Positions 1 through 12,240 are shown, counted from the stretch's first letter. The stretch: DNA of 64,000 nucleotides from Antedon mediterranea (GCF_964355755.1 NC_092673.1:23691001-23755000), one strand, 5' to 3'. A program made the numbers and translations. Notes: a model not told the origin generated them from the letters alone.

Positions 1-577
1 GTTGTATGCTATTACCATAATAGTGTCGGTAGCATTACAGGAACGCTTAACCGACTCCATCATTAATTCAAAGCCGGACGTTTAGAATACTAATATAAAT
101 AACAGAGACCGTCCATTACTTTGAATGAGATTGTTATTGAAGAAATTTAAACAACACACCAGAGACCATTCCTTAAGGTATATTTAATAAGTCTAATCCT
201 TTCGCAAAGATAAAGATGGGCTTCTAATATCACTTCAGATTATCGATATAATTACAGGGTAATCTTTTAAATACTTTATTAAAAACTACTATCAGGGGCA
301 TACACAGTTATTAAAAGTTTGGGTCGTAAATAACGATCGTGTTTTTTTTTTATAAGTTTAGTTTGGTCTAGATAAAAGATAGGTACGAGCTCAACATGAA
401 GTACAGCAGAAATACATAGCATGTGCTCTGTTTTTCTATGAACATCACATCGTTAGGATGTCTTTTAGAAGGGTTTTATAGATTGTATATATTTTATCAA
501 AATCACAATTATCTCATCACTTGATACATCGCATGTACGCAATTTAAATACATGTCTTGTGATTCCAAGTGAACCAA
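1..577. other. intergenic, no gene seen
   Basis: AT-rich sequence with no open frame of note, no splice-bounded coding similarity and no repeat that I recognise. Confidence 0.5.
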
Positions 578-985
578 GTACCAACAGCAACACAAACGTT
601 TGATAATATCCAAAGTTATAAAAAGTATATTATTCTCACTGGTAGCGCTGTTCTTCGATATAGAGGGCGCTTTTCACAGAGACGGCATAATTCACATATG
701 AGCAGGAAAAATTTCACTCTTCTGCTTCGAGTCTTAGAAACAGTACGGTAAAAGCGTTACAGAAAGCTATCTTCAAGCCTAAACACGATGTACCGATGAA
801 CGATTTGTAACAGTACCAATATTAACACAAACATCTCCAAAGTTTGTATGTAGAATTATTTACTGGTGGCGCTTTTTTCTATATAGAGGGCGTTTGTCCC
901 ATAGAGACAGCAGATGGCTCTGATAGACATAATAATGAAAGCCAGCGTTACAGAAGGCATTTGCAAAATAAAAAGGTGTACCGTA
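578..985. repeat. imperfect tandem pair, unit about 220-235 bp
   Basis: Two diverged copies run from about 578 and from about 813. Shared blocks occur in the same order: acacaaac near the start, a TGG(T)NGCGCT block, TATAGAGGGCG, an AGAGAC block, then GCGTTACAGAA and a terminal GTACC. The short open frames at 569-751 and 844-1056 fall inside the two copies and are probably not genes. Confidence 0.6.
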
Positions 986-1734
986 CACGGAGGCTAATTT
1001 CATGTATCGTAGAAGAATTGTTAAAAAGATTTTGTGTAAATAAAGTGAAACAATAGTTAATTTTATCTGATAAAGAAATCTTTGCTTTGATGTTAGTATA
1101 GGCCTACTAAAACAGATACAAAATCACTTAAACATTAAACTAGGAGTCTATATTATTCATAAAAAAGGAAGAAAACAATAACATAAGGTAATAGGGTAGT
1201 ATTAATTTGTTCTATTATAAATGTCATTTTACATGTTTTTCTGTTTATTTATTGAAAGCTATTAATGTAACTATGAATAGAATATTATAATATTATCTAT
1301 TCATATTTCCATCTTACACTTGTAACTTCTAAGTAGTGATCGTGTATATTATAGCAAATATGTAATTTGTTCGAAGGTCATTGAAGTCATATCATATTAA
1401 TGTTATCTGTGAACTACCGGCAACACATAGTTCGCGGTATTATTGAAGTGTTCCGAACGATGGACACGTGTAGCAATGTGGACAAATTACTCAGTAATAT
1501 TAAAGACCTTGAAGATATTTTGAAGATTAGAAACGTATTGTTTATTATATGTATATCTTTTTTTCTATTTATTTTATTCCCGCTAGGCTTTAACATATCC
1601 ATGCTGTTCAACGGGGAAAGATGTTTTCTGGAGGCCTATCACTAGTTCAATGCTGAGCGGTCTTTCTCTCTCTTCCACAAATTCATAAAATAAAATGCAC
1701 AAAAAAAATTACTAATAATAATAATATTCGATTT
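986..1734. other. intergenic, no supported gene
   Basis: AT-rich stretch. One 81-codon frame (1400-1645) has a hydrophobic block but no family resemblance and no splice context, so it is not called. Confidence 0.45.
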
Positions 1735-1998
1735 TTTTTTATATAGCGCTTATTGCACAATGCTTTAAGTGCTTCATCCAGTCAAACACGTATGGAAACA
1801 TACTCCTATAATGCAGCTAGTAACCAGCGCAAAGTTGTGTCTTGATCTAACCAGGTTCCCATTTATGCACCTGGGTGGAGAGAGGCAAACGTAAGTAAAG
1901 TATCTTGCCTAAGGATACAAACAATGCGGCGAAAGTTGGATTCGAACCTCAATCTCACGATCAGTAGGCCAACGTCCAACACACTGCGACACACTAAA
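1735..1998 (-). mobile_element. tRNA-derived SINE
   Basis: Read on the minus strand, the head (about 1998 to 1930) resembles a tRNA promoter. There is an A-box-like GTCGCAGTGTGTTGG segment and a near-consensus B box, GGTTCGAATCC, at about 1936-1948. It is followed by a body containing CCTTAGGCAAGATACTTTAC and a CACCCAGGTGCATAAATGGG block, and the repeat ends in the AT-rich run near 1735. This arrangement of tRNA head and body is, from general knowledge, a widespread SINE type in marine invertebrates. The copy is diverged and probably inactive. Confidence 0.65.
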
Positions 1999-3990
1999 AA
2001 TCATTTGTGGTTCTATAAAAATGTGATTAAAATATAGTTAGAGATAACTATCAATTATGAAAAAGAAAAAAACTTTACTACTTTAAATTATAAATATAGA
2101 TAGATAAACAATAGACAAATAATTAAGTATCACTACCTTTCCAGTATGCACATCTCTAGATCACAATCTATGGTGAACTTTACTTTGAGAAGGAGTGAAT
2201 CATAATTGTATGGTAGAAATTATATGGGATTAACACCTGTTAGAATATGCTATATTAAATCCTTAATCTCTGGGATTCAATGTTGAAAGATCATCCTCAA
2301 TTTCTTTATTGAAGTAACTTCGTCACATCTTTTAAAGCATACGTATACCGCGCAATTGATGGAATACGTATCTCAATTAATCAACTTTGCAGTCAAATAA
2401 GTACCGTAAGCTTAACACAACAAACTTGACATTTGATGCTAAAAGTACTCCTTAGTAAAATACTTTTGTGTGTGTCATATACTTCGAAAACCGGATGTTA
2501 TTTTATAGGCCTACTTTAGACTAATTCACTGCCCAATACTTTTGAGTCATAAAGCCAGAAAGTAACGGTCTGTCTCGGTTAATATGCATAATTTACATGC
2601 ACTCGATATTTGTCATTTACTTAGGCCAAGTATACTACCAATTTCAGTCCTGTAATTGCTATAGGCTTTTGTTTAAATTGAGTTTCTTTAAAGCGGAAGT
2701 GATCATTATGGATAACCTATAACCTCAAACGATTTCGGAAGATTCGTATTTTCTGGATAACTTGGATTTATATAGAGGGCAGTTGAAAGGGCGTGATAAG
2801 GCAAATATATCCAAGTATCATGCAGATGTCTTGATAAATCCCTCTTTAACTTTGTAGGCCTCTTCAGCATAGCACAATGTTTTTTCAGTAACAGTTATAT
2901 CACGATGTAGCATACTGCTCAAAAACCTTGCGTTTCTAACATACATTTGTTTAAATCTATGTACACATAGGAGGCCTACATAATATTTTAAAGCTGTTTC
3001 ACAAAGCTGAAAAAATTGCACGTCAAAATGTGAGAGGTTATTAGTATAATCCTCATCTTATACAACAAATATCTTTCATATAAAATAGGTGTTGAAAATA
3101 CTTTTTACTTAATTGATACATATAATTCGAACAAACATAATATTACATAATGGTCACTTTAATGGAGATGCGGTTACAAATTTTAAAGCAGTCAAATTTA
3201 CTGTGAAATTACATAAGTTGCGATAATACTCTATTACTTTGTTGCTATCCATGGTTAATATGCTATTCAATATACCATTATACAAAATAGCTCAGCATCG
3301 CTACTAAATTACAACTTCATCGAGAGAAACATCCACCAATAGGAAAACATTATTACTTTGATATATTTAATCTGACGTAAGTTTTGATTGTTTGAGCTGG
3401 AATTTTTAATGAAAATGTTGATCAACATTGTAGACGAATAAAATGTTATAGATTATTTAAATACACACGACTCGCTCCAATTTTGTACAGAGGGCGGCAA
3501 ATATTGCAAAGGTTGTCTGAAGTGATCCACTAAATGTATTGCGGTAAGCTATATATATTGCTTGTAGGTTATTGTAAAAGTGATGTGTGTGATGTACACA
3601 GGTGTATTTAGAAAAATGATTTTTGCTTACTGAATGAAATTAGAAATGTAGAATAAATTACAAAAGGGATAAGATTGTACCAGAGAAGATTGAAATTGTG
3701 CAAGAAAATCTTTGCGAAATTTGAAATTGCGCATATAACATACATACACATATACAGTGTAACCTAAATCTCAGCGAGCTGGGCATAAGTAAGGCCTAGC
3801 CAGGCAAAAATACAATTTTAATTTCACTCTTCTCTGAATGTACCCACTAGATGAAATTTGAAAAGTGATATGATTGTACCAACTAGATTAGAAATTGCAA
3901 AAAGTGATATTCAAACTGGTTTCAACAGATGAAATTACAAAATAGTAGGAAGTTAGTTACAAAAGTGATATATCATAAATTGTATTGTAA
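1999..3990. other. intergenic, no gene seen
   Basis: AT-rich and without coding signal. From 3640 to 3980 short phrases such as GAAATT(G/A)CAAAA and AAAAGTGATAT recur loosely, suggesting a decayed low-order tandem repeat. Confidence 0.4.
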
Positions 3991-3994
3991 TAAG

Positions 3995-4076
3995 TATTGT
4001 ACAATATCAATATTGTATTTGCACAATATCAATATTATAGCTGTACAATATGAAAATTATATCGGTACAATAATAT
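3995..4076. repeat. short tandem repeat (CACAATATCAATATT-like)
   Basis: Four or five degenerate units of about 20 bp built on GTACAATATCAATATT follow one another. Confidence 0.5.
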
Positions 4077-4118
4077 CCTTTTTTCTATTTCTTTAAAGAA
4101 TCGATTTAACAGGATTAC

Positions 4119-4152
4119 TATATGCCTATTAAATCTATTTAATAGGCATATA
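4119..4152. repeat. perfect 16-bp inverted repeat
   Basis: TATATGCCTATTAAAT (4119-4134) is followed after two bases (4135-4136) by its exact reverse complement (4137-4152). It could form a cruciform or RNA hairpin. No function can be read from it. Confidence 0.85.
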
Positions 4153-4635
4153 CAGACGAATTAATAATACCGAATTAACCGCGAAACTCTAGCTAGACAA
4201 GTTACAATTTAATAGCAGTTAGTCGTGATGAAATGATGGCAGGGTGGAATTAAATTGATTACGTTAGAGACCTAGAAACGTAGACACTTGAATACAGTAA
4301 GTGTCACTCGTTTAATTTTAATTTGTTTCATACAAAGCTCATCCCACTAAAATTATTTAACTTTTCAATCGATTTACTTTTACTAAAGGTGCGTTTGATT
4401 GCAAAGTGGGTCAGATGCACAATAAAGTCACCAGCTGCGTAAATCACTTTATTAAATCTTCTTAATGATATACAACCTAAACACATATGTTATACATTAA
4501 AGCACATGAAAATTTCAGTACAGCATGGAAAATGTTTTACAAATTTAAAAGTTGGCGTTGGCTCAATCAATCTTTTTGATGTTTTTTGTTGTTTATTAAT
4601 AAAATAAATTATTAAAAATGCTATGATGAGATAGC

Positions 4636-4715
4636 GGGTTTTCTTCTGGCTGGGATTCGAACCAACAACTTACCTAAACAACTACCTACAGTACGGCGTC
4701 GAATGGTCTGGACAA
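4636..4715 (-). repeat. tRNA-like SINE head fragment
   Basis: On the minus strand a good B box, GGTTCGAATCCCA (4651-4663), follows a weak A-box-like segment. The T-stem arms do not pair properly and no acceptor stem forms, so this is not a working tRNA. A degenerate SINE head is more likely. Confidence 0.35.
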
Positions 4716-5837
4716 TTTTAGTTACATAATTTGTTATCTCTGAATAAATTATATAGCAATATTGGTAAGTTTTCGTAAGAGAGCTGAGACTAAAATTAGC
4801 TGGAAAATATGAATATCTAAATTGGATAAGACATTTTACGGGTATTTAGACTTTAAAAATATATTCATAGATAGATAGTGGTTGTAACGTGATCGTTGTT
4901 TTCCAGTGCCAGAGTTCTGACCAATGGTTGTGAAGTTCGAACATGTTCAACGTAGATTGTAATAATTGTCTGCATCCAAGTATTTTTCATTACACATTAA
5001 CCTTCGTACGGTATATAGATATCATCAAAAATATCATTTGATAGTATAGAACAGTAGCCTAATTAATACTTTTACGATTTCATTAATAGAAGACATTCAA
5101 TCATTAAATAATGACAGAAAATACATTTATTTACTTTTTTTACATTTTCTCGCCTAAATAATAATTGTTAGAACGTTGTTAGAACGTTGTTTATTTTCTA
5201 GTAGGCCTACTGGTCAGGTGTTAGGTCTATTGATAGAGGGCGCCAAAAACATGTTTGTTGTACTTTTCAAAATACTGTACAGGTAAAAAACAAACATTGT
5301 TATTTTTTTTTACTGTTCGTCTTTTTGACGTTAGTAAATGTTCTTTGAATTGAATAAAAAACAATCTTTTCTATTGGTCATTAATGATAAATAAAAGTTT
5401 ACGAAGTTAAAACATTGTGTGTCAAATGTATGCACAAATATTTAGGCAGAACATGACATTTTGTTACAAAATCTCGTTAGAATAGAGCGGGGTATGCAAC
5501 AACTTTAGCTCAATAAGACGTAAGCCGGTACGAATTGATTACGTCACGTAACGGATCTACGATGTTCGTTTCTATAAGTAAGGATAACCATGATTGGTGT
5601 GATTAAAGTGCACCATTAAGGTGAGTGAGGTTAAAACTAATCAGGCCTATTGTACAAGTAGGTAATAAAGCTAGGTTATGTAATGAATGTCGCTGCAGTA
5701 TGTAATTTATTGGTATTTGTTGAATATTGTATCAACTAATAATACATGCGTGTAAAGACCAATTTTTAAAGAAGAGCAGTAACGGTAATACAATTATAGA
5801 ATCTATGTTATTCCTTATGATGATACATACTCCCAGA
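4716..5837. other. intergenic, no gene seen
   Basis: AT-rich, with one TAGGCCTA palindrome (5202) and one TAGAGGGCGCC word (5234 region). No coding or RNA gene is recognised. Confidence 0.4.
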
Positions 5838-5908
5838 TGGACAAGCTACGTGGTTTTCTGTTTACCGTTACCGCTTGTCTGTGTAAATTGGTTTTTACGC
5901 GCGTGCAC
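5838..5908. mobile_element. MITE fragment, TTTACACAG family (copy 1)
   Basis: Contains GCTACGTGGTTTTCTGTTTACC, then ACCGCTTGTCTGTGTAAATTGG, which matches the terminal part of the elements at 30844-31109, 36770-36877 and 45039-45213. Only one end is present. The short frame at 5727-5945 runs through it and is not a gene. Confidence 0.5.
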
Positions 5909-6367
5909 ACAATTTCATCTGAGTGCAAAACTTACAAATAAATAACGGGATGTGAACCAATACTATAATAATTATGTTTGGTTGTAGGACTGTGTTAACA
6001 TAAGGTAATATTGGTTTGGGGTGACAGAACGAGGCTTGAACTCAAACCCTGGAATTGGTACATTTTTAAAACCAATATAAACAGTTTCCGGGCGAATCTT
6101 CTTATAACTCATAAACTAAGTTCTTTAACAAGTGAATTATGTATGTATAATGATTCCTAATGGTCTGGTTATTTGTTGGCTAGTTACGGTATAACACTAT
6201 TGAAAGCACATTTTCTAATAAAGATGATAATTATATAGTAAAGCGGTTCTAAATCTGTTAAACGTGACTTGGTAACGTATGAACGTACCTGTCCTATTTA
6301 CTGTATAGTGTATTTCAGCTCTTTCGCCATTAGGGTTGCCGCAATGTGTACAGTTTTTCCATTAATT

Positions 6368-6533
6368 TAAATCTCTGTCTACGCTATCAAAGTTTTTTGT
6401 GACAAAAAAATGTGATGTGCTCATATGGACATGATGATGTCATATCACTACCATATTTAAGCATATGACTACCATATTTGGACACATCAAACTTTTTTTG
6501 TAGTAGTAGTTTGATAGTGTAGACAGAGCTTTA
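6368..6533. mobile_element. MITE, GCTCTGTCTACACTATCAAA family (copy 1)
   Basis: Terminal inverted repeats of about 22 bp: CTCTGTCTACGCTATCAAA on the left and TTTGATAGTGTAGACAGAG on the right. The interior holds short CATATGGACATGATGATGTC and ACTACCATATTTGG words shared with the six other copies in this window. There is no internal coding frame, so it is non-autonomous. Confidence 0.8.
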
Positions 6534-6790
6534 CAGATGGTAGCCTCTGCATCATTTTAGACGTTTAAAATTGTTTTCGTAGCGTATTGATTTTACAAAT
6601 TGATTGAAAACACTGTTTATTGAAATATTGTGCTTTTTGCAGCTTTAAAAAAACAATAAAACGGACGCCATTCTGCAATAGTCAATATTCAATTTGCTTT
6701 GTTCTTTTTTTTTTATTCAAGATATTGTACTTGAATATGCTTTTATTATTTTAGTTTAAATACACTGCGCCTAATATTGCGTATACGATA

Positions 6791-6909
6791 TAAAGCTTTT
6801 CTCCTATTAGGACGCAGCACAAGGACGTAAGCGCAACGCATACAACCAATCACAAGCGATGTTTGGTCAAATCACTTGCGTTGCAGTCTCCAGTGGGAGC
6901 CGAGCATTA
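6791..6909. mobile_element. small TIR element, AAGCTT...CTAGTGGGA family (copy 1)
   Basis: Left end AAAGCTTTTCTCCTATTAGG and right end CCAGTGGGAGCCGAGCATTA are imperfect inverted repeats. The interior has CCAATCACAAGCGA and TTGCGTTGCAG. Related copies are at 32303-32458 and 60266-60376. Confidence 0.55.
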
Positions 6910-7924
6910 GACCTAAAATTATTAACTTGAATTTATGTTTAAGAAACTTAAGAAAATTTAGGAATTGTACACAGCTACTACGAACACAAATTATGTAATA
7001 TGGTACTTTTAAATTGTAAAATGATAGCTTCGGACTACTTAGAGTAATCTATACAAGGATTTAACAACCTTTTTAGTTTAATATTGTTATATTAGGGTAA
7101 CTGTTATACAACGTGATTAATTAATGAAAACGTTGAACTATTGTGACTTGGTTGTTGATAATAAACATGGTTTCGGATCAACTTTTAAAGCAGTTGGAGA
7201 CTTTAATGTATCCGTTGTCTATAGTGTTGCATGCCTTTCCTTAGCAGTACACTTTATGATTGTGATTTTAGCCGCAATTACCTTTCAAAAATCGAATGAT
7301 GAAAGATCATGCTTACCAATTAACAGACGTTCACAAATTCATCTACTGTATTTATGTCGTAAAAAGAAAAATCAAATCGGTTAAAACTGCTTGAAGGTAG
7401 TGTTTATTGTAGGTCTATAAGCCATTTAAATTGTTTAACTGTTTTAAATTTATGTATATATATTTTCTGGATCTACCGTATGCCCGTGCATCTTTCAACC
7501 GTATCCAACCTTTTTCATTTCAGATTTATGAATTTTATATAGAGGATTTGTTACTTTAAGGTTAAGAGCTATACAAATCGATAGGAAACGTGACTCGATG
7601 CTTGTTGTTTATGAACAGAATACATTCGTAGTGTGATGGGTTATCCGTGACGTCAATATTGTTTTTGAATTATGTGTGTGGTGTATAACATCAAATGGTG
7701 AGTGATAGTAACAGTCAGTAATGTTTTCTGACACATTAGTTTGAACACTGGTTTAACTAAAAATGTCTGTTTTCTTATGACGGGTGTGCACCTGTGCAGC
7801 TGTCAGCGATGGAAAATTCCAAAGTCGTGTACTCAATAAATTAGTGCCCACGAGAGAACAATCCAGTCAGTGCATAGCAATGAGTGTCATAACTACATAC
7901 AACGTTACGTCATTATACGAATAA
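6910..7924. other. intergenic, no supported gene
   Basis: Contains an 86-codon ATG frame (7124-7384) with one hydrophobic block but no recognised domain, homologue-like motif or splice context. It was left uncalled. Confidence 0.4.
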
Positions 7925-8307
7925 TTAAAGATGTATTGTCCACTGAAAAATAATTTAAACATTTTTTGTTGTTGTTGAATATGCCATTTTAATGACACAT
8001 AATAGTTATCCACTTTGACTTAAAATTGGATCTAAAAAATATTTATTTACCTGAAAAATTGTTTTCTTATTTAAAGCAAAAAGTGATCAAATTGGCTTCC
8101 AGCCAATGGATTTTTGGTTGAATTTAACAGATTTGTATTATGTTATCTTATAAGTGAAAACAGTATTTTGTTGTTTTTTTCTATAGAAGTGATTAGGCCT
8201 AATTTTATTAAAACTGAAGATTGGCATATTTAAAGCATGATCTTATTAATTTTCATTTTCCAAGGGGGGTTTTTTTTTGGGGGGGGGGGGCACCAATACA
8301 TCTTTAA
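7925..8307. mobile_element. MITE, TTAAAGATGTATTGTCC family (copy 1, full length)
   Basis: The left terminus TTAAAGATGTATTGTCC and right terminus CCAATACATCTTTAA are inverted repeats. The body contains TTGGCTTCCAGCCAATGG, which is nearly identical in the copy at 14604. A T/G homopolymer near 8271-8290 is an internal expansion. No transposase is encoded. Confidence 0.75.
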
Positions 8308-9084
8308 TGTAACCTGTTATTTTTGTCCATACCAATATGAGATGACGAGCTTAGAGAAAAAAACTCAAGTTATTACAGATAGAATACACTGAAGATGGGC
8401 AGGCGTACAGGATGTACAGTGGAGCAATTGTTTAGATACATTTCTCCATGATGGGCAAATTTCGCGCATATTTCTTATTGTATATGCGGGAGACAATTGT
8501 ACGTATATAGTCTGTTGGAGATCGTTATACAATGAGAAGTGTTCTGGACATTCGGTTTGTGTCTTTAGAAGCGCCAAGCATCACAAAAACTTGCACGCAC
8601 GACTTCGAGTTAACCTCTAGGCCTAATATGTTTTTGTCGAAAATGGGCACTGATGATTACATCACTTAAACAAACTAACCATGGTTTTTTACATTACAAT
8701 TTACTCATGCATCAATAATTAAACATTGTGCAAAAACACGTCTACATTAAATATAATTACTATAATATATAATATAATATACCGTAATATATATATATAT
8801 ATATTAGACGATTACTAGTAATGTGAAAAATTCTGTTAAATATGCCTATTCAACTATAAAATATTGATAATAATAAGTATTGTTCTAAACAATTATAGAT
8901 CTTATATAATAATTTTAAAGTAAAAATAAAAAATAATATTATTTATTCTTATACAATTATAGCCCTATATTATAAATATTCTAAATAAATATTCTAATAT
9001 ATAATAATATTATTCATTTTTACATAATCCACATGTATTTTAAGAGGCACTATATGTCAACCAATAAAAATAATTATTAGTCCT

Positions 9085-9187
9085 CTCCATGACGGTTGTC
9101 ACATAATGCTTTGTATTATTTTTTATTGTATTTATATGTTTCATATCGACAGTTTGTCTGAAATAAAGTTTAATTGAATTGAATTAA
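9085..9187 (+). mobile_element. possible retroposon 3' tail
   Basis: A stretch reading TTTGTCTGAAATAAAG then TTTAATTGAATTGAATT resembles the 3' end and short-repeat tail of a non-LTR element. There is no coding part. On the other strand it also offers an AATAAA (9122-9127) that could serve as the poly(A) signal of the receptor gene. Confidence 0.3.
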
Positions 9188-9690
9188 ATAGATTCTGTGA
9201 TGGCGAACTTTCCATTGATGTTCTTTAAAGTAGGATTTGATTTTCCAATGCTAATTTGTCAGGTCCATTAGCCTGCGTGATGTGAGTGCCAATGATTTAT
9301 GTATGCGAAAAAATATATCTTCTTGATCTATTTCATAATTTAATATTTTTACACAATAGATGCTCTGATGACGTTCTTCAAACTAGGATTTGATTTTCCA
9401 ACCTTCTTCAGCTGCTCCATTTAGCCTACATCTGATGACTGTCAATTTTCTCGTGTACGTGAGGTGAGTACCAACTATTTACTTCACTGTATGTGGAATA
9501 GTTTATCGAGTCATTACACTACATTAAATATGTTTTACACAATAGATTCTCTGATGCCCAACTTTCCACTGACGTTCTTTAAACTAGCATTCGATTTTCC
9601 AACCTTTGTCAATGCTAAATTGCCAGAACTTCTTGAGCTCCGTGTGCGTGAGGTGAGTGTTAATGATTTCTGTACGCGAGATAGTTTATC
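9187..9690. repeat. three-copy tandem array including the GPCR 3' coding end
   Basis: Copies begin at 9187, 9355 and 9541, each with an AATAGAT(T/G)CT(C/G)TGATG phrase, giving spacings of 168 and 186 bp. All three carry a TTCTTTAAA(C/G)TAG-like block, GATTTTCCAA and a GTGAGTG(C/T)(C/T)AATGA-like end. The third copy (9541-9690) is the live coding sequence for the receptor tail. The other two lie 3' of the stop codon on the minus strand and have lost the reading frame. Confidence 0.75.
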
Positions 9691-10261
9691 GTCTGGGTCA
9701 GGCGCGAACTGGACATTGCGATTGTGATCGCTGTCAAACAGCGTATAGAAGGCACATTTGAATGATCTTCTAAAGTTAATACTAACAAATGCGTAAACAA
9801 AAGGATCGATGCAACTGTTACAAACTGCTAACATTCGTGCAAAAATATTCAGGTAGGAAACCGTCTGTGAAACTGGTAGAGGATGAAAGTTTTCTAGAAG
9901 TGTCAATACATGGAATGGCAGCCAGCAGACGGCAAAGCATAGTACGACTAGCATTATCATTGTAGATATTTTTCTACGCTGTGTAACATATTTTGGGTGG
10001 TTGATACGATATGTGCTACCTTCGGTTGTCGTGTGCCAGAGTTTGCAGCCTATAACAGTATAACATACACTGTTTATAACTACGGGTATAATGTAGAATA
10101 ATACGAACAAGCAACAGTAGAATATACGTCTTTCGGTAATTGATGGCCATAATTCGACGCACTGTCCAAACAGTGAGCTAGTGTAAAAGATGCATGCTGT
10201 CTGCGAAGCACAACCAATTATCCAGATCATCATTATCATAAATCCCGTACCTTTTAATGTC
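9535..10261 (-). CDS. peptide-type GPCR, exon 2 (TM4-TM7 and tail)
   Basis: Second and last coding exon of the class A GPCR that begins at 13684. The acceptor TTTTAG ends at 10262. The first base completes an AGG arginine begun in exon 1, so the join reads SRAYRTLKGTGFM. Seen in order: TM4 with its tryptophan (W192), an ECL2 cysteine in GQCVELWP (C213), TM5 ending in CYTVIGCKLW, TM6 with FAVCWLPFH (the FxxCWxPxH signature), and TM7 with NSCIDPFVYAF, a DPxxY form of NPxxY. Then come INFRRSFK and a serine-rich tail of about 75 residues ending at TAA (9535-9537). The tail coding sequence is one unit of a tandem array. W, C, CWLPFH and DPxxY indicate an intact receptor. Confidence 0.88.
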
Positions 10262-11174
10262 CTAAAATGAATATAAATTAAACAAAGGTATAATCACACA
10301 AGAGTCATAAAATCGGGATTTTGTTTACGATTTTTTTACAGTACAAGTAGCGGACATTGTTGAAATACATATATCAATAGAAATTAAGGTTAAACACAAC
10401 ATTTCTACGCAGATATGTTTTCCAATTAAGTTGTTTTATTGTAAATGATAAAAAATCTTATTCATAAAAAATAGACAACCTTGGGGCATAGGTCTAATAA
10501 CGGTTTTTTTAATCTTCTATTCATTATAATGTTTGCAGCATATTTCCAAAATAGAATATTATATGTAGGCCTATTGTAAACTTTAATAAGCGACTGATAT
10601 TCATAGAAATATACAAGCATGAATACAATAATTGTAATAATAAATCATTGTAATCTATAGGTTCATTTTTTTTTCTCATTTCATTCCAAAAAATATACAA
10701 AAAGACAAGATAACAGAAAAAAAAGCAATTTTAAAAAAACCATAAACAATCGCATAAATTATATTGCAAGTGGAAAATTGGCTTCTAAACTAATACATAG
10801 GCCTACTAATAACTATATTAAATATCTTCAGTTCTCAAATAATATAAAGATCTTTTGTATTTTTGTTAAGTGTAAAGTAAATGATTAAAAATGTACTATA
10901 GGTTCTGAAAATAATTGTGTTTACCAATATTATTATTTAAAACAGTACATTCCTAAGAAGAATCTCCTAATAAAGAAACATCTTCATGTGAGACGAGCGA
11001 GGACACTGTATATGTATATAAATATGTAAATAAAGATTTACCGTACGGGTACACCTAATACCTTAAGAACAGAAACAAATCAGTATACGGTAATCAATTA
11101 AGAACAGGTTTGAGTTTGATTTTACAATTATGCAACGCATCTATGAATAATTAACACGTTGAATTAGGATTACG

Positions 11175-11270
11175 GGTTAGAATTGCCCCAAGTCTGTAGT
11201 TATTTCGTCGAGGCTTCTCGATACATATGTGCCAAAATATTTCTAATATTAATTTAAAACTCCGTCTGGA
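11175..11270. repeat. remnant of ACTCCGTCTGG element
   Basis: Shares TATGTGCCAAAATATTT, an AATATTAA word and ACTCCGTCTGGAA with the complete element at 57488-57585. Its upstream TTGCCCCAAGTCTGTA is found again near 56674-56690. Confidence 0.5.
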
Positions 11271-11361
11271 ATCAAAATTAATTATGAGTATGCCTATGTA
11301 CCGTAATTACTAGAATACAAGTGCTGTATTTCTACACACTACAGTATTTGACCAGTAGCCC

Positions 11362-11488
11362 TATCATATAGGAATATTTGGTAATACAGCATCTCAATTT
11401 TATCACATACGGTTCCTGTATCATGAATGTTAGGGGATAGTATATGATACATTTGATGTTGTATTACCAAATATTCCTATGATACTGG
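11362..11488. repeat. foldback repeat with about 30-bp arms
   Basis: TAGGAATATTTGGTAATACA on the left is matched by TGTATTACCAAATATTCCTA on the right, with flanking bases extending the match (ATCAT...ATGAT). The loop is about 60 bp. It is probably a small foldback transposon. Confidence 0.75.
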
Positions 11489-12240
11489 AGAAATCTAGAT
11501 TTTAGATTAGTTATACCAAGAACCGTGTGCCGTAAAGCTAATGAATCTTTAAAATGAGACTCAATCGTAATTTTACTAGAAAATTACAAGATTTTACTTA
11601 GTATAAGTTTAAATTTAATTTAGAGCTTATCAATTTGTTTGGAATTGCATGAGCTTGTTAATTTTACGTTGACAAGTAAGATTAACAATGGCATTGTCGC
11701 GATGTATGTTACGTCAGGGCTTTACCAGAAGCGGGTTATAGTTTAGCCACTACATGAACTATGCTCATGGGGAGAATATTTAAGAGAGGACATTGTAATT
11801 TTCTTGCGAGTATGACATCAATCTTTTGCCTTAATGTTGTTCATCGTATAAATGTTATGTCCATTAAATGCCTTACGATATTGATTCTCATTCGTAATTT
11901 TGGTGGTATTATACATGATAAATGTTATTGTTGTTATAGTGACCTGCGTTCCTTAGAGATGTTTGGTTTGAATTATTATTGTATTGTTGGAGAGTTTTGT
12001 GGGGGTGGGGTGATGGTGATGGTTATGGAATATTAACCGAATACGGTATACCAATTATTTATTACAAATTGATACAATACACGTCAAACAAACCATTTAT
12101 TTGCATGAATTGCGCGAAATTCATTCTCAAATTTATTACTAGTAATTTTATTGTTTCTTTCAAAGTGATGTAGGCATACGGTACATTACATTTTCCGATT
12201 CAGCAATTAAAACGCATTACTTTACCGGGTTAAAAAGATA

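Noticed and set aside
1400-1645. 81-codon frame with a hydrophobic block
   Set aside because: The opposite strand is also open over most of it and no family resemblance was seen.
4636-4715. tRNA gene
   Set aside because: The B box is good, but the T stem and acceptor stem do not pair. Better explained as a SINE head remnant.
7124-7384. 86-codon ATG frame with one hydrophobic segment
   Set aside because: No recognised domain and no splice or promoter context. Frames of this length are common in the window.
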